DNA from: Psophocarpus tetragonolobus
Lineage: Eukaryota > Streptophyta > Magnoliopsida > Fabales > Fabaceae
Reading direction: 5' to 3'
NCBI GenBank assembly: GCA_037954015.1
Contig: CM075692.1
Coordinates: forward strand, 56,581,730-56,645,729
Length of the DNA: 64,000 bases
Shown here: one piece after another, positions 50,043 through 61,885 of the stretch
How positions within the stretch are numbered: the stretch's first letter is position 1
Layout: every line of letters starts with the position of its first letter
The notes under the pieces: model-generated
What the model was told of the DNA's origin: nothing
Databases searched by the model: none
What the model saw: only the letters and a program-made list of their open reading frames with translations
Program-made: the position numbers and the translations under genes

Positions 50043-51112
50043 TAAATTTTAATTAATATATATTAATTATAAATTGGATTTTAACTTAATGATTGATGAA
50101 AGCTTCAATTTTATAATATCTGTTGATCATGAGATTTTCTTTTGTAACATCTATATTTAATAAAAAAATAAATTTCCCACATTAATTATATTTTATATTC
50201 ATTTTTATAATTAAGAAAAAGTAATTTTATTTTTTATATTAAGTAATTAATTTATTAAATATTAAATTCGTAATTAAATATTAATTTTGATAATTTAATA
50301 TTAAGTAATAACATTAAATTTGATTATTAAGTATGCCTATATTTTAAATTATTTAAAATATATTTAAAAAATTATCCTATCATAAAATAGACTTGAATGT
50401 TGCTCTTAGGTGAAAACTTCAATTTCATAATAGTAAAATACACTTATCACTCATGAGGTTTTGTATATATTTTTTCATTTTACTTAGATTTTGAATATAA
50501 CTTGGTGCAATAATACATGACTAATTTATTTTAAAGTGGTGAATAATTGATGTTGGAATGTTTGTAATAAAATTTCTTATTAAAACTTTTCATGTGTTTT
50601 AAGTTAGGTTAAAAAACCGGATCGGACCAAACGGTTTGACCAAAAAACTAGTGAACCAATCTAGTATCTAGTTCGGTTAATGCTGAAAATCGAATCGACC
50701 AAGTAAGAACCAGTTTTAAAATCGGAAAACTGCTGAAAATCGGTGGTTCAACTGAAGCATTGTTTTTATAAGTTTTTTGGAATCATCCATTTTTAATTAA
50801 AAATTAATAAAAACAAAGGTTAACTTAGCAATATGAAGATGTATTCAGTAAAAATAATTTTCCTTTTATAATTACCTCTTAGTAAATTTTTTCTTTTATA
50901 ATCTTAATTGTTATAAAACATTAATAATAAAAAATACTACTTTAAGATCGGTTCAACCACTAGTTCAACAGCGGTTGAATTAATAAATTGTGAACCAGTA
51001 TTTTCACCGGTTCAAACACGAGTCTAGTTCTAAAATCATAAGTTTTAAGTGTATAGGACCTACGGACAAATATAAAGTTTGAGTCCAAATGCAAGAAAAT
51101 TTTTTTACAAAT
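50043..51112. repeat. C repeat, copy 4
   Basis: Begins aaattttaattaatatatat right after the LINE remnant as in copy 1, but continues past the point where copy 1 is cut: aaccagttttaaaatcggaa, tcggttcaaccactagttca, tcaccggttcaaacacgagt. It leads into the first ~60 bp of Q (gtgtataggacctacggac), which is then interrupted at about 51117. Confidence 0.8.
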
Positions 51113-51117
51113 CGATT

Positions 51118-52700
51118 TTGTCATCACCCACTTTTCTTCGGTAAGTAAAGAAAATTAAAAAAAATGAGAAAAATTAAACTAAAAAAATTATTAATAATTG
51201 AGTCATTTTCTTAAAATAAAGAAAAGAATATAAAAACCAAATTAAAAAATAAAAAAAAAGAAGAAAATCATTTAAAGGTGAGCTATACTACCCTAACTAC
51301 TCACCTTTTGCTTCCTTATCTTTCATACTACCACCTAAAAGCTACCAACAAAACTCCTTAAATCACAAGATTGGTTTCCCAAAAGACAAACTTTCATTAA
51401 ATGAAAGCAAACGTATCTCCTTAATAAAAATCCCCCACTGTTATCTCCACTCCACACTCGAGGTAAGACCTCACCATCTGCTTCCTTTTTTTTATTTTTC
51501 ATCATCTTCTTCTCTCTTAACAATACTCACAGTAGAATCTATCCACTCTTATTCTTTCTCCCAACAAAATAATATACATTAGCTTTTACATATACTTTCC
51601 TTTTATCTTCACTAACCATAAAAAGACTTACCTTTAAAAGTCATGACATTCATGAGCTATGAACCTGAATATACACGCGTTCAAGCCTTTGTAAACACCC
51701 ACCAACACCAAATCTTGGTACCAATATGTATATGTAGTGACCCAAAAATATGATTATAAACATAGCCCTTTTCATATTAACAAGCGACAAATATCATGAA
51801 TGCATTAGCCACAAAACTAGCAGCAACAGATCTGCCATGTTACATGATAGACCTTTGTGCACTTCAATACTTTCCCAACAATACAGTATTGTGGACTCAT
51901 GACTTACACAAATTCTCTTTACTTTTTTTTTCCAGTTATTGGGTTATACATGTGATGCTTGTCCATGTCAGGATTTGACATTGTATATTTTCTTTTTTCT
52001 ATCATGTTTTTATTTTGTTTGATTCTTATTAGGTGATTAATTAATTTGTGGTTCGAACTTATAACTGTGGGCTTGATATTTGATTAACTAACTTACTATT
52101 TGGTTGTATATATGCAATTTAAGTGCCATCAAAATCATCCTAGCTAGAGTTTCATGTCAAGCAAAGACCATTTCATAAAAATAATTTAAGTTTTTTAATA
52201 ATAATAATTTAAGTTATTTAATAATAATAATAATTATATCTTAAATGTAATTTGTTCATAATTTTATAACATAATATTTTTAATAGAGATAAAAGAATTA
52301 ATTAGAGGTGACATCTCTCTAATTTTGAGATTTTGAGACATAAGTTGTGACAACTTTTTGTTTTAAATCTCATCTCTAAAATTCAAAATTATGTTCCTAA
52401 ATAAAAAATTTTAAATCATCTAGTTAGAAAAGTAAATGTAAGGGAAAAATAATGTTAATTAAATGTGACATTTTTTTAGCTTATGAAATTTTGAGGATAC
52501 AAATTGTGATAGTGTCATGTTCTCAAATATTTTTCTTAATTAATTCTTGTCACAATTAATAATATTTTCTTTCAAGAAATAATTTATAATCTTCACTTTC
52601 TTTAATATTAACTAAACATGACATGAGATTTTAAGGCATAAGTTGCCACAACTTTTTGTCTTAAATATCATCTCTAAAAAATACATTTGTTAGTGAAAAT
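51118..52700. other. Left part of a 3.4-kb insertion in Q, not identified
   Basis: Sequence with no partner elsewhere in the window, mildly less AT-rich, with pyrimidine-rich patches (tcatcttcttctctcttaac). Small frames at 51335-51523 (minus) and 51796-51978 (plus) have no motif I know. Two imperfect copies of a 60-70-bp word set (ttgtgacaactttttg...atctcatctctaaaa near 52335-52400, and ttgccacaactttttg near 52640-52690) suggest a small decayed repeat. The stretch at 51700-51760 is reminiscent of LTR-type flank, with low confidence. Confidence 0.5.
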
Positions 52701-52705
52701 TATAT

Positions 52706-53935
52706 CTGTTGGGAAAATGGCACTGGAGGATAGTACAGGGTGGTAATGCTCCCTAGATTTAAAGTATTGGAGACTAAATATGGTGCAGATATTAGAAAAA
52801 ACTTGTTAGTAAGGTGCAAGAGTGGTGGCTCTAGTGGCGGCACCATATCCTGAGAACAACAACTGAAGAAGGAATGGACAACTAGTTCCCTGTTGTGGTA
52901 AAACCTACGCTTGGAAATGGTTCGCTATTTTAGTTTTGGGAGGGGGATTGGTTGTTGCCTGAGGGGCTTAGATCAAAATTTCCTAGATTATTGAGTTTGG
53001 AAATTTTTCGTTGGGAGATTGATTGGGTTAGGGAGCTAGAAGGAGTCTTGAAAGGGGTCAAAGTGAGAAAGGAGGCAAAAGATTGTTGGGGGTGGGGTGC
53101 TAATATGGGTATCTCTAATCAATATTTGGTTAAAAAAGCATACCACTTAGTGTGTGGGGTGGGCCTGATGATAAATCCCATTTTTTAGCAGGTTACGGAA
53201 ATCAAAGGCGGTGATGGTTTTTGCTTGGAAGGTGGCCCGTAACAGAATACCATCAAAGGTTGAATTGGTTATCAATCAATACTTCCAATGGCAGACACTC
53301 TTTGTCCCCTGTGTCATTTAGAGTCAGAAGCGATTTCTCATCTTTATTTCACTTGTAAGGGGAGTTACTCTATTTGGATGTATTGTTTTAGATGGCTTGG
53401 TTTCATCTATGTTCTGCTAGCTTCATGCAAGTTGAGTTTCTGGAATTTCTTGGGCATCTGTGACTCTTTTGGTATTAATGCTTCTTCCTAGCTTAATATT
53501 GCTTGGCTATCAATTATGTGGTATATAGGGTGCTAGGAATGAGGTGGTGTTTAAAAATAAGTCTTTCCTATGCAAAGAAGTGTGGGATCATTCCCTATAT
53601 AACTCTTGGAAGTGGATCAAAGGGTTGGGCAAGGTTAAAGGCATCTCTTTTGTGAAATGATCATTACAGCCAGTTGTATGCATGAATAGACTCAAAGTAA
53701 TCAAGTTGTAGTTCTTCTGCTGTGGTTTGATCCTAATTCTTGTAGGGTAAATCTGCAAAATAATGTATCTTTACCAGCTGACTTTGTGGTGGGTGACTAT
53801 CATGTTACCTGGGGGGTCCTTTTTATTTATTCCTATCTATTACTGTATTTGAATTTTTATCCTATCACTGTCACTTCTCATGACAGTGATGGTGTGTTTT
53901 AATAAATTTTTCTTTTTAAAACAAATATTCCTAAA
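52706..53935 (+). pseudogene. LINE ORF2 3' end with zinc-binding domain, plus strand
   Basis: 5'-truncated LINE. It opens at words equivalent to GKWRWRILQGG (broken frame). It then reads KVLETKYGADIRKNLLVRC, FPRLLSLEIFRWEIDWVREL (about 52980-53040) and GISNQYLVKKAYHLVCGVG, then SKAVMVFAWKVARNRIPSKV with a frame change. Next is CPLCHLESEAISHLYFTCKG (53300-53360), the C-x2-C ... H-x5-C pattern of the zf-RVT domain that ends plant LINE ORF2. A tail reads NEVVFKNKSFLCKEVWDHSL. The untranslated end has aataaattt at 53901 and an A-rich stretch to about 53945. Several shifts and stops are present, so it is inactive. Its start overlaps the protein region where the minus-strand LINE remnants end, so it is a separate insertion of a related element. 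Confidence 0.87.
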
Positions 53936-54079
53936 AAAATAAAAATAACCTCTAAGATAAGAATGTTCCAATGGATTGGTTTGGGTGTACACCCTTGTTA
54001 ATTTTTAGGATATATAAACCATGACAGTTCAGAAATCCTCAGTCTTAATAAATCTAAAAATTAAATATCAAATATATCA

Positions 54080-54550
54080 AAACACACAAATATTTTCTCA
54101 AAGAACTATGTAAACTCTGATTCTCTATTACACTTGGAGATACGTAGGAGTAGGAACTTACTCCTGTTGAACCCAAAAAGATAAAAAATTTTAATTAATT
54201 TATAAGATAAAAGTACAATAATAATAATCTTTTATAAATAATAAATCTCTCAATAATAAATTCTTATAAAAAATATTAAAATCAATTAATAAAATAAAAA
54301 TAATAATTTGTATGGAATGAAATAAATATTTTTAAAGTTCTTTATTTTTGCATGTTTAATTAGAGGTAACCGTCTTATAATGGATGTTGTAAGGTGCCTT
54401 CCCTACATTTCGATTTCTGAATTCAAATTTGGTTTCGCATACCACTTTCTATTTTCAAGGTTTTTTCAGTATCTTTCTTAATAAACATAGGTGATGAGTC
54501 TTCTATTTTTAACTTAATTTTTATCGTTATGTCGAAATCAACTTATCGAC
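54080..54550 (+). mobile_element. LTR-like end of a decayed LTR retrotransposon
   Basis: Words such as gaactatgtaaactctgatt, tacacttggagatacgtagg, ggtgccttccctacatttcg, atttggtttcgcataccact and taggtgatgagtcttctatt in this order resemble the LTR region of a common legume Ty3/gypsy group. That is from general familiarity, not a search. A second LTR is not found. The flanking word cgatt occurs at 51113-51117 and 54551-54555, so the whole 51118-54550 segment could be one insertion with a 5-bp target duplication. Confidence 0.55.
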
Positions 54551-54555
54551 CGATT

Positions 54556-56334
54556 CCATAAAAAGTAGTAATTTATTTAGATAAAGGCTAGATTCTCTTT
54601 GTTTAATAAAGATAATATCAATATTCACTTTCTAAATTTTGTTCTATATGATATACAAAACATTGGAAACTATGGTATTATGAATGTAATTAGGGTTTAT
54701 ATGTAATTAAACAAGAACTGGACAAGTATCGGTGAACCAAGACAGACACTTAAAAAAAATACTAATTACAAGTTACAAATCACAAGCTACATTCATCTTC
54801 ATGTTGAATTTTGGATCGATGCTATTTCATTAAAATAGTAAATTGTGTATAATACAAATCTTAGTTCATGTTTCACTAATGCTTGTGTTGTTCTGTTATT
54901 CAAATTTTCAAATGTTTTTCTCGCTTCTTGGACATTCAAAATTGACGTGGGCTTTTTGGCCTTCATACTATACAATTTCTTGAATTTTGAATAACAACTT
55001 AAATTTTCTTTTATTTATTTGTATGAAAACATACCTTGATTTTTTAGGACATGTTAAATATAAAATAAATTAACATTTTCACTTAAATGTACAATTATTT
55101 AAATTTAAAATTTAAAGGATAGAAGATACAAGAATATATATTCAATAAAATAATATTTAATCTAATTAATTTTAAACTAAAGTTATGAATATTAAGATAT
55201 TTCGTAAATTATAATGGATTTAGTAAAATGATATTATTTTAAATATTTATAAATTATTTCAAAACTAATGATTTAAAAAATAAATTATCATTAGGTGGCA
55301 AAAAATTTCTAGATATCTTAATATATAAATTTTTATAAATAAATAATATTTACTTATTATAATTTTAATTTTAAATATATAAAACTTTTCTATCAATTTT
55401 AAATATGTAGGAAGTCTCTTGCCAATTTGAAATTTGCATGAAACTCTAAATAATTTTCAGGGGAAATTTTGCAAGAAAATTTTCTAACATTTTCATATTT
55501 GTAGAAAAGTTTGTTGTCACTTTTCAAATTCACAAGAAAATTTTTATGAAATTCTTGTTGATATTTTTTTTTTTGTACAAAGAGTCTCAAAATTATACAA
55601 ATTGTTTCCTTCTAAAAAATAGCAGGTATTTTTTGCAAAAAAATTTTCATGAAAAACTGCAAGAAATAAAAACTTTTTTAGTAGTATTAATGATATTAAA
55701 TAAATATTTATTGATATGAAAAATTAACATAATATAAATAGAAAAATTTTAATTTTAAAAATTGCATTAAAATAATAATTTTATTGAGTTATAAATAAAT
55801 AACCTGATGGTGGTCGTGCTTTTCCTAGTAAAAAAATGGTGAATTACCAATAAAAAAAGAAAATAAAATAGAGAAAAAGAAATAAAAAATAAAACAAAGA
55901 TAAGTGAAAAATATGCAAAAATACTGATGATTCATGACGAGATCCATATATTTTTAAGATGTCTAATAAAATATAACATTTAATGATTTTAAAAATTTAA
56001 TAATTTTATAATATATTAATGACAAAATTGTAATATTCAAATAAATTATTTTAAATTTATAATGGTTAATTATATGAAATTAAATCACATATTGATTACA
56101 TGATGGTCAAATCATATAAGTGTGAAATTCAATCATAACATTATTATGATTATATTTTATAAACTTAGACTCACATATTTAATAAATATAAAATTAAATT
56201 AGACTCAACATATATGTTTTAAATATTTTTTTATATATTAAATATTAGTTTTTATTAGCGACAAAGATCGAAGCCTTGATATTTTTTCACTTCTATCATT
56301 CCGTAACCAACTAAGATATTATATCTCCTTCCTA
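54556..56334. repeat. Q module, copy 3, with decayed element at 55380-55670
   Basis: Resumes Q at aaaagtagtaatttatttag, continuing the sequence broken at 51117. It keeps gataatatcaatattcactt, gaattttggatcgatgctat, ttctcgcttcttggacattc and the small element (gcaagaaaattttctaacat). The frame at 55399-55590 is not conserved among copies. Confidence 0.83.
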
Positions 56335-56692
56335 TTTGAAATTAATGTTAACAATATAAAATATATAGTTTATAAGAAAATATTTTATAAATTATAGGAT
56401 AAACTATAATATTCAATATATCTTATAATGATATATGAAAATAATGATTAGATTTTAATTGAAACTAACATATTTTTACATAATGATTAGATTTTAATTA
56501 ATATTTACATGTAAATTGTTTACATTTTTATATATTTAATGGAAAAATCTATTTTTATATTATAATAAAATAAACACATAAAACTTTCATCCATATTTTA
56601 AGAAATTATACATAATTTAATTTTTTTTATTTACCTACTCTAATCTTAAGTTTAAAAAAATTAAATATACCAACATTCCTTGTATCCTTACC
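56335..56692. repeat. P module, truncated copy 4
   Basis: Follows Q and matches P from attaatgttaacaatataaa to caacattccttgt (compare 13170-13490), then stops where the gag remnant begins. Nothing further right resumes P, so this is the right-hand limit of the duplicated blocks in the window. Confidence 0.83.
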
Positions 56693-57248
56693 GCCTTCCT
56701 TTGTTCATGTCTAAGTCCATCTTCAAACTTAATACACTTCATTCTCCCATCTAAGTGATAGAAAAAAGTAGAGTATTTACCTAATTCTTCAAATTTTGAA
56801 GCATATTCTCCTACTGTCATGTTTCCTTGTTTTAATTGCATAAATTCTATTTCACTTGTCCTTCTCACATCATTAGGAAAATAATTTTCTAAAAATTTAG
56901 AGGTAAATACTTTCCATGTAATATCTATTCCTCCTCCTTCTAATAACCTTCTAGTACTATCCCACCAATATTCAGCCTCTCCTACTAGCATAAACACAAC
57001 ATAATTTACTTTTTTATTATTAGGACAATTCATCGCTCGAAATATTTTTTCTATTTCCTTAATCCTTATTTCAGCTTTGTCTAGATTATAACCTCCATGA
57101 AATTTTGAAGGTTTGTTCCTTCTAAATTCAATTAATCCTTGTGATCAATAGTTCCTTCTGGCCTTTGATTTATTATTAAAGTTGCAGCCATGTCGTTAAT
57201 AGCTTGTATTGCCTCCGTTAATTCCGTATTTCTTCTTCTTCCTGCCAT
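56693..57248 (-). pseudogene. Ty3/gypsy retrotransposon gag remnant (Retrotrans_gag domain)
   Basis: Minus strand. An ATG at 57248 opens MAGRRRNTELTEAIQAINDM and runs 38 codons to a TAA at 57134-57132. Reading resumes one base out of phase with GLIEFRRNKPSKFHGGYNLD, KAEIRIKEIEKIFRAMNCPN, MLVGEAEYWWDSTRRLLEGG, TWKVFTSKFLENYFPNDVRR, FMQLKQGNMTVGEYASKFEE and GLRHEQRKAV. This is the usual order for the plant gypsy capsid domain. One single-base deletion near 57140 therefore separates start and body. The homology ends at about 56693. The last ~13 codons of the frame to 56635 are P-module sequence, not gag. No zinc knuckle, protease or RT follows, so only the N-terminal half of gag is present. Confidence 0.9.
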
Positions 57249-58690
57249 CTGAAATTTCAATGAAATTATTGAAACTATTTTAGCTAATGATACTTAATTT
57301 CTACACAGGTATACTACATTTGAAGAAGGAAATTTTATTCATGGTTATACTAGTAATTCCTAGCACCTTATAGCAATGTATGGAAGATGTTGTGAGATTT
57401 CAATGGAACCAAAAGTATTTTTATTTACATTTCACTTATAATCAAAGAAGAACAAATATTAAAACAAAAAAGTATCCCACTTGTAAATTGTAAATCTATT
57501 AGATTCTATCTCACTATTTTCAATCAGACAAATAAAAATTTGTGTCGAAGGAAAAGATGGAAATATATACTTGCAAATTATGCCTAAACTCTAATTTATA
57601 TAACATATATAAAATATTTAGGGGCATCATTATATTATGAAAGAAACTCTATCAACATTAAATTATGATGTTAACTTACATTCAATACCAACTGTTTTAC
57701 AAAAAAAGTATCCAAATACAGTGAAATAATAAAATAATTAAATAGCCAATGAATCTTAATAACACAAAAAAGAGAATAAGAGAAAGAATAAATTGTAAAA
57801 CCCTTCCAATTCTAAGAATGATCAATTTCACATATGGTCCACCAGCTATCAGAATTCGCAACCATTTATTTTATTTAAGCTTACAATTTTATTCTTGTAC
57901 AAGATCATCTATTTGCATCCAACTTTCGGTTCTTCTAGCTTTCACCATCATCATTGCAACAATTTCTCTGTTGCCATGATCTATCATGAATCAATTGATT
58001 TGTGTTGTGCTCTATTAACAAGGAATTTCACATTACATGTTTTTGAAACCCCCTTTCTTTTTCTGTTTTACTATTATTTTTTTCAATTTTCTATGTGCAT
58101 TGTGCATTAACCAAAAGTTGCAGAATTGAAAAGATAGAAAAAAAAATCTTAGTACCTTGAATTGAAAATTCTCATAAGTGGATTAATTAATCTCCAAAAG
58201 GAAAAAATTAAAATTGGGTATACAGATAATTGAAATCGATATTGAATTAATAATAGTTTAGATATCTGATCATAAAAGTGGAAAAAGAGGCAAATGATTG
58301 GAAGAAACGTAAAAAAGACAATTTTTTATTTTTTTTAACCTAAATAGTATTAACAGTATATGAACAGCACATTTGTAATTGTTACAATTTTCTTAACTTT
58401 TTAATATACAAGCTAAAAATAAGAACACCAAATTATAATAAAAAATCAATCAATAAAATAAAAAGCTAGGAACCAAGATCGTCTCCAATATCAACATGCA
58501 TATCCGTCTCCAATAGGAACCACATATAAAAGAAATCTACGATAGAATTCGCCATACAACATAATAAGATTAAGAGGGACATATAAAACACACTTAAAGC
58601 ATCTATGACATAAAAAAAATTCCACTTTATTATGAAACATTGTTAAATTACAAAGTTTGTCAATATTCAACTTTATTGAAATTACAATAA
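57249..58690. other. Intergenic stretch, nothing identified
   Basis: AT-rich sequence beyond the gag start. It may begin with the untranslated leader of the gypsy element (atctgaaatttcaatgaaat), but no LTR or primer-binding site could be fixed. Overlapping plus-strand frames at 57749-57979 and 57895-58110 have no recognisable motif. Confidence 0.5.
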
Positions 58691-58720
58691 ATTATATATA
58701 TATACATATATATATACTTA
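58690..58720. repeat. Short (AT)n-type microsatellite
   Basis: attatatatatatacatata followed by tatatact, an interrupted dinucleotide run of about 30 bp. Confidence 0.8.
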
Positions 58721-58764
58721 ATTCTACTCTAGAAGTTATATGCTTTCATCTAGCAGTATCACCC

Positions 58765-59014
58765 TTTGTAGGAAAGTGACATCAAGGTAGTATAAGTTCT
58801 TGCATACCTAAATTAAAAAGCTTGGTATCTCTAAATTTTTTGAAATTACAATTAAAACTAATAGGAGAATAGAGCTGATTCAATGATAATGGGAAAAACA
58901 CAATTAGAGGCTCCATAGTTGAATAAGCTAGCATCATCTGCATGACCATTTGTAATTTCAACTAGTCAGCAGCATCATCAGCATGACCATTTGTAGGAAA
59001 GTGACATCAAGGTA
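58765..59014 (+). repeat. Local cluster of short direct repeats
   Basis: A 25-bp word (tttgtaggaaagtgacatca plus aggta) is identical at 58765-58789 and 58990-59014. A second 25-bp word (agcatcatctgcatgacc..) occurs at 58930-58954 and 58971-58995 with one mismatch, 41 bp apart, and overlaps the first. The pattern suggests small template-switch duplications. No gene is recognised. Confidence 0.8.
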
Positions 59015-59500
59015 ACTGCATATTTTGTGACCTACAAGAAATATGAGCCTATAGCAAATGTTATAATGTAAATGCGACAAGTAGTAAGATTTTATTCATA
59101 AAATGATGATATAGTAAGATCTCAAGGGAGATATTAATTGTTTTGATCTAAACAATATTTTCTTTCCTTACATAATTTCTCCCAAATTACCTTTGATTAT
59201 TAATGTGGATTTTTCTCTAATCAGTGGATGGGTAGAACAATAATATTTTCTTTTTAAAAAAGCAAAATTGACTATCAACCACCACCAAACTTGATCTTTT
59301 CATGCAGTCTCATGTATCAATTAATTTAATTTTTTTAAAATACTATGAATAAGAGAGGAAAATAAAAAATAGTTGGAAACATTCTTTGTCACATATCACA
59401 CATACATTCATATAACACTTCATTTTCCATAGAGAATAAGAATATAATGATGTTAATGCAAGGGATAATAATGCATACCTTGATTTTCTCATCTATTAAT
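59015..59500. other. AT-rich stretch, nothing identified
   Basis: No frame, repeat partner or RNA gene recognised in this stretch. Confidence 0.5.
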
Positions 59501-60795
59501 TTTGGTCATCTTTACTTCTTTCCTCAAGGTCATATTTCCTTGTTTATGGATTGACATTGGGGAGCGACAATAGACTTTCTCTATAGATCGTGTAGATGGA
59601 CATAATAGAGCCATCAATCTCCATCATTGTTTTCATCCTTAACCACCCCCTTTGTCATTGAATTTCTTTAATTCCTCACTAGTGCGAAAGTGGGAATAAA
59701 AATTCAAGAAAAGTCGTGACTTACAATGATGCAACCCCTCCCCAAGCCATGCTTGACCAATTATTGGAGAAGGTGATGCCACCTAGGATCATCTCCTTAG
59801 AGGTCCTCTTGGAGCTTTGAAATGGAGGTGGAAGACTAGAAGGTGGTGGTCGTAGTAGGTGCCACTTCTACTAGGTAAGAGATAAGTCTCTAAGGGAGCT
59901 AGCCACAAGGGAAGGAACCCTTGATAATAGCATGAAGGACTCTCACTCAAGGAGAAGTCATGAACACTCTCTTTAAAAGAAGAAGATACTCTCAAGTGAA
60001 GAGAATGAATATATCTTTCAATTAAAAGTGAGTATTAAAAACTACACGAAGGAGGGAATGCTCTATTTATAGAGCAAAGCATGAACCATGGGCCTACGCA
60101 CCAACACGAATGTCCAACATGCTTAAACAAGGGTTAGTTGGCTTAATTTAATGTTACTTTAGCATGTGCTCAATTGACACTAATTTAATCTAACTAAAGA
60201 TCCAAACATGGCCCTAAAAATATAGATCTATGTTCCCTTTAGTTTGAATTTGAATTTTGGAGGGAAATTACATGGCACCTCCAAAATTCAAATTCAAATA
60301 AGAAGCAACAAGAATAAGCCATGTAGGAGTGAGAAAGCACATGTGGAGTGAAACAAGGAGACAAGGGGGCCCAGATGTCTTCTACATGCTTCATGTGTTG
60401 GTTAGAAAGGTGTGAAGAGGAATCAGGGGTGTAGAAATAAGACCCTACACGTTGAAACTCTCTTGGACCAGCCCAAACTAATTAACACACTCCACAAGGA
60501 GACTAATTACACCTCCTAATAAAAATAGAACATATAGGCCAAAATACAAGGCGGAAAATTAAACTAGTTACACTCCTAAAATCCTAATGACTTAAGGGTT
60601 CTTACAAGCCTAAAAATGATTAAATGGATACAATTAAACGGAACATGTCCTAAACTAAGAGCCTTGAAGCTTAATCCAATTCATGCTCCTTCCTTATTGG
60701 TCCTAGCTCAAGCCCATGCTAGGGAGGATTACATCATACTTACCTCCAGATAACGTACGTGCTTGGAGTTATGGATAAGTCTAAGACTTATCCTT
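59500..60795. mobile_element. LTR-like / retrotransposon-derived segment, GC content above surroundings
   Basis: Less AT-rich segment with words such as gaccaattattggagaaggt, ctctatttatagagcaaagc, aagccatgtaggagtgagaa and caagcccatgctagggagga. These resemble untranslated/LTR sequence of legume retrotransposons. A weaker counterpart with similar word order (gacaagggccccacattagt, catggtccatgctaactagg) is at 61236-61880. The 68-codon minus-strand frame at 59789-59995 has no known motif. The identification rests on general familiarity only. Confidence 0.45.
60243..60298. repeat. Perfect inverted repeat, 21-bp arms, 14-base loop
   Basis: Left arm tttgaatttgaattttggag plus g (60243-60263) is the exact complement of the right arm 60278-60298. 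The loop is 60264-60277. In RNA this would form a strong hairpin. It lies inside the LTR-like segment. Confidence 0.92.
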
Positions 60796-60798
60796 CTC

Positions 60799-60800
<2 letters not shown>

Positions 60801-60846
<46 letters not shown>
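60801..60846. repeat. (TA)n microsatellite, about 22 repeats
   Basis: Uninterrupted alternating TA run between cttatccttctcgt and ttttgttattttc. It separates the LTR-like segment on the left from AT-rich DNA on the right. Confidence 0.95.
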
Positions 60847-60850
<4 letters not shown>

Positions 60851-61235
60851 TTATTTTCATTTTCATTTTTTTACTTAGTTTTTTTTCCTAATCTATTTAT
60901 TTATTTTATAATATTATTTAAATAAAATTGGAATTTTATAATTTATTATCCCTAATATAATAAACATAAAAATTATTTATGAAAAATAAAAACTTCAAAT
61001 TTAGTATAAAATTTTATACTATATATTTAATAGGTATTTTTAAAGTATTTATTTGTAGTATCTACGTATACAAATTAATAATAAAATATTGTACTAAAAA
61101 TTTAAAATATGATATTTGTTTGTCTAAAAACATAGTATTATAATTAGATATTATTTAGATTAATTTACTAGAAATTTAAAATTATATAATTAAATATTTT
61201 ATTAAAATTTTGAGAATATTACAATAAGCCTTAAG
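60847..61235. other. Very AT-rich spacer
   Basis: Contains only AT-rich sequence with no frame or repeat partner that I could see. Confidence 0.55.
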
Positions 61236-61885
61236 ATTGAGGCTTGTCACAAGAAAGAGGACCCTTGATAAAAACTACTAGAAGAAGACACACCTCAAAA
61301 GAGAGGATTTCCAAGATACTTTACTAAGAATGAAATACTAAAAAAGGGGTCTTAGATTCAATCATTCAAGTGTGTGCATACATATGAAGTATGGTGGGTA
61401 TTCAATCATTCAAATGTGTATTTAGCTCAAAAAGCCAACTAAATGAGCTTAGCCTCCACTGATCCTTAATGTCCAAACTAAGCATGTTTAGGGATGCAAT
61501 TAGCACCCTCTCTAGGAGACAAGGGCCCCACATTAGTCATGCTTTATGAGTGGAAGGAGGGGTGCAAAAACAAGCCAAGGTGTGTGGAAAGAACCACACA
61601 TCCATACTCATTCTAGCCCACTTCTAGCATACACTCCAAATACTAATTAGTGACACCTCCATGCTCTAAACAATTAAAAGAAAATGGCCGAAATACATGA
61701 CCCAAAAGGAAATGACAAGAATACCCACCTAGGTACTAAAAACCTGGAATATGTGCAAACAATTTTAAACTATGACTATGGCCTAAGGTCTTCAATGAGT
61801 ATCCTTGTCATGTCCTCCCTCATCCTTCTAGTCATGGTCCATGCTAACTAGGATTGCATCATCATGGTGATGAAACTTCAACTTT
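61236..61885. mobile_element. Second LTR-like segment, diverged
   Basis: Moderate GC content. Its word order is similar in kind to 59900-60770 (aggacccttgataaaaacta; caagggccccacattagtca; ccgaaatacatgacccaaaa; gtccatgctaactaggattg). It may be a related, older LTR or solo LTR. A short word catatgaagt... attcaatcattcaa is repeated within 61355-61420 (ttcaatcattcaagtgtg and ttcaatcattcaaatgtg, about 50 bp apart). Confidence 0.4.

Noticed and set aside
51335..51523. 62-codon minus-strand frame (starts MLREKKMMKNKKKEADGEVL)
   Set aside because: No recognisable motif, no splice context and it sits inside inserted repetitive DNA. Not supported as a gene.
48206..53935. The minus- and plus-strand LINE pieces as one LINE with a 5' inversion
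   Set aside because: They overlap in the ORF2 region around GKWRWR/DIRRNL, are 2.7 kb apart with the C repeat and other sequence between them, and only the minus piece is duplicated with the block.
59789..59995. 68-codon minus-strand frame
   Set aside because: It is in LTR-like untranslated sequence, with no domain or conservation visible.
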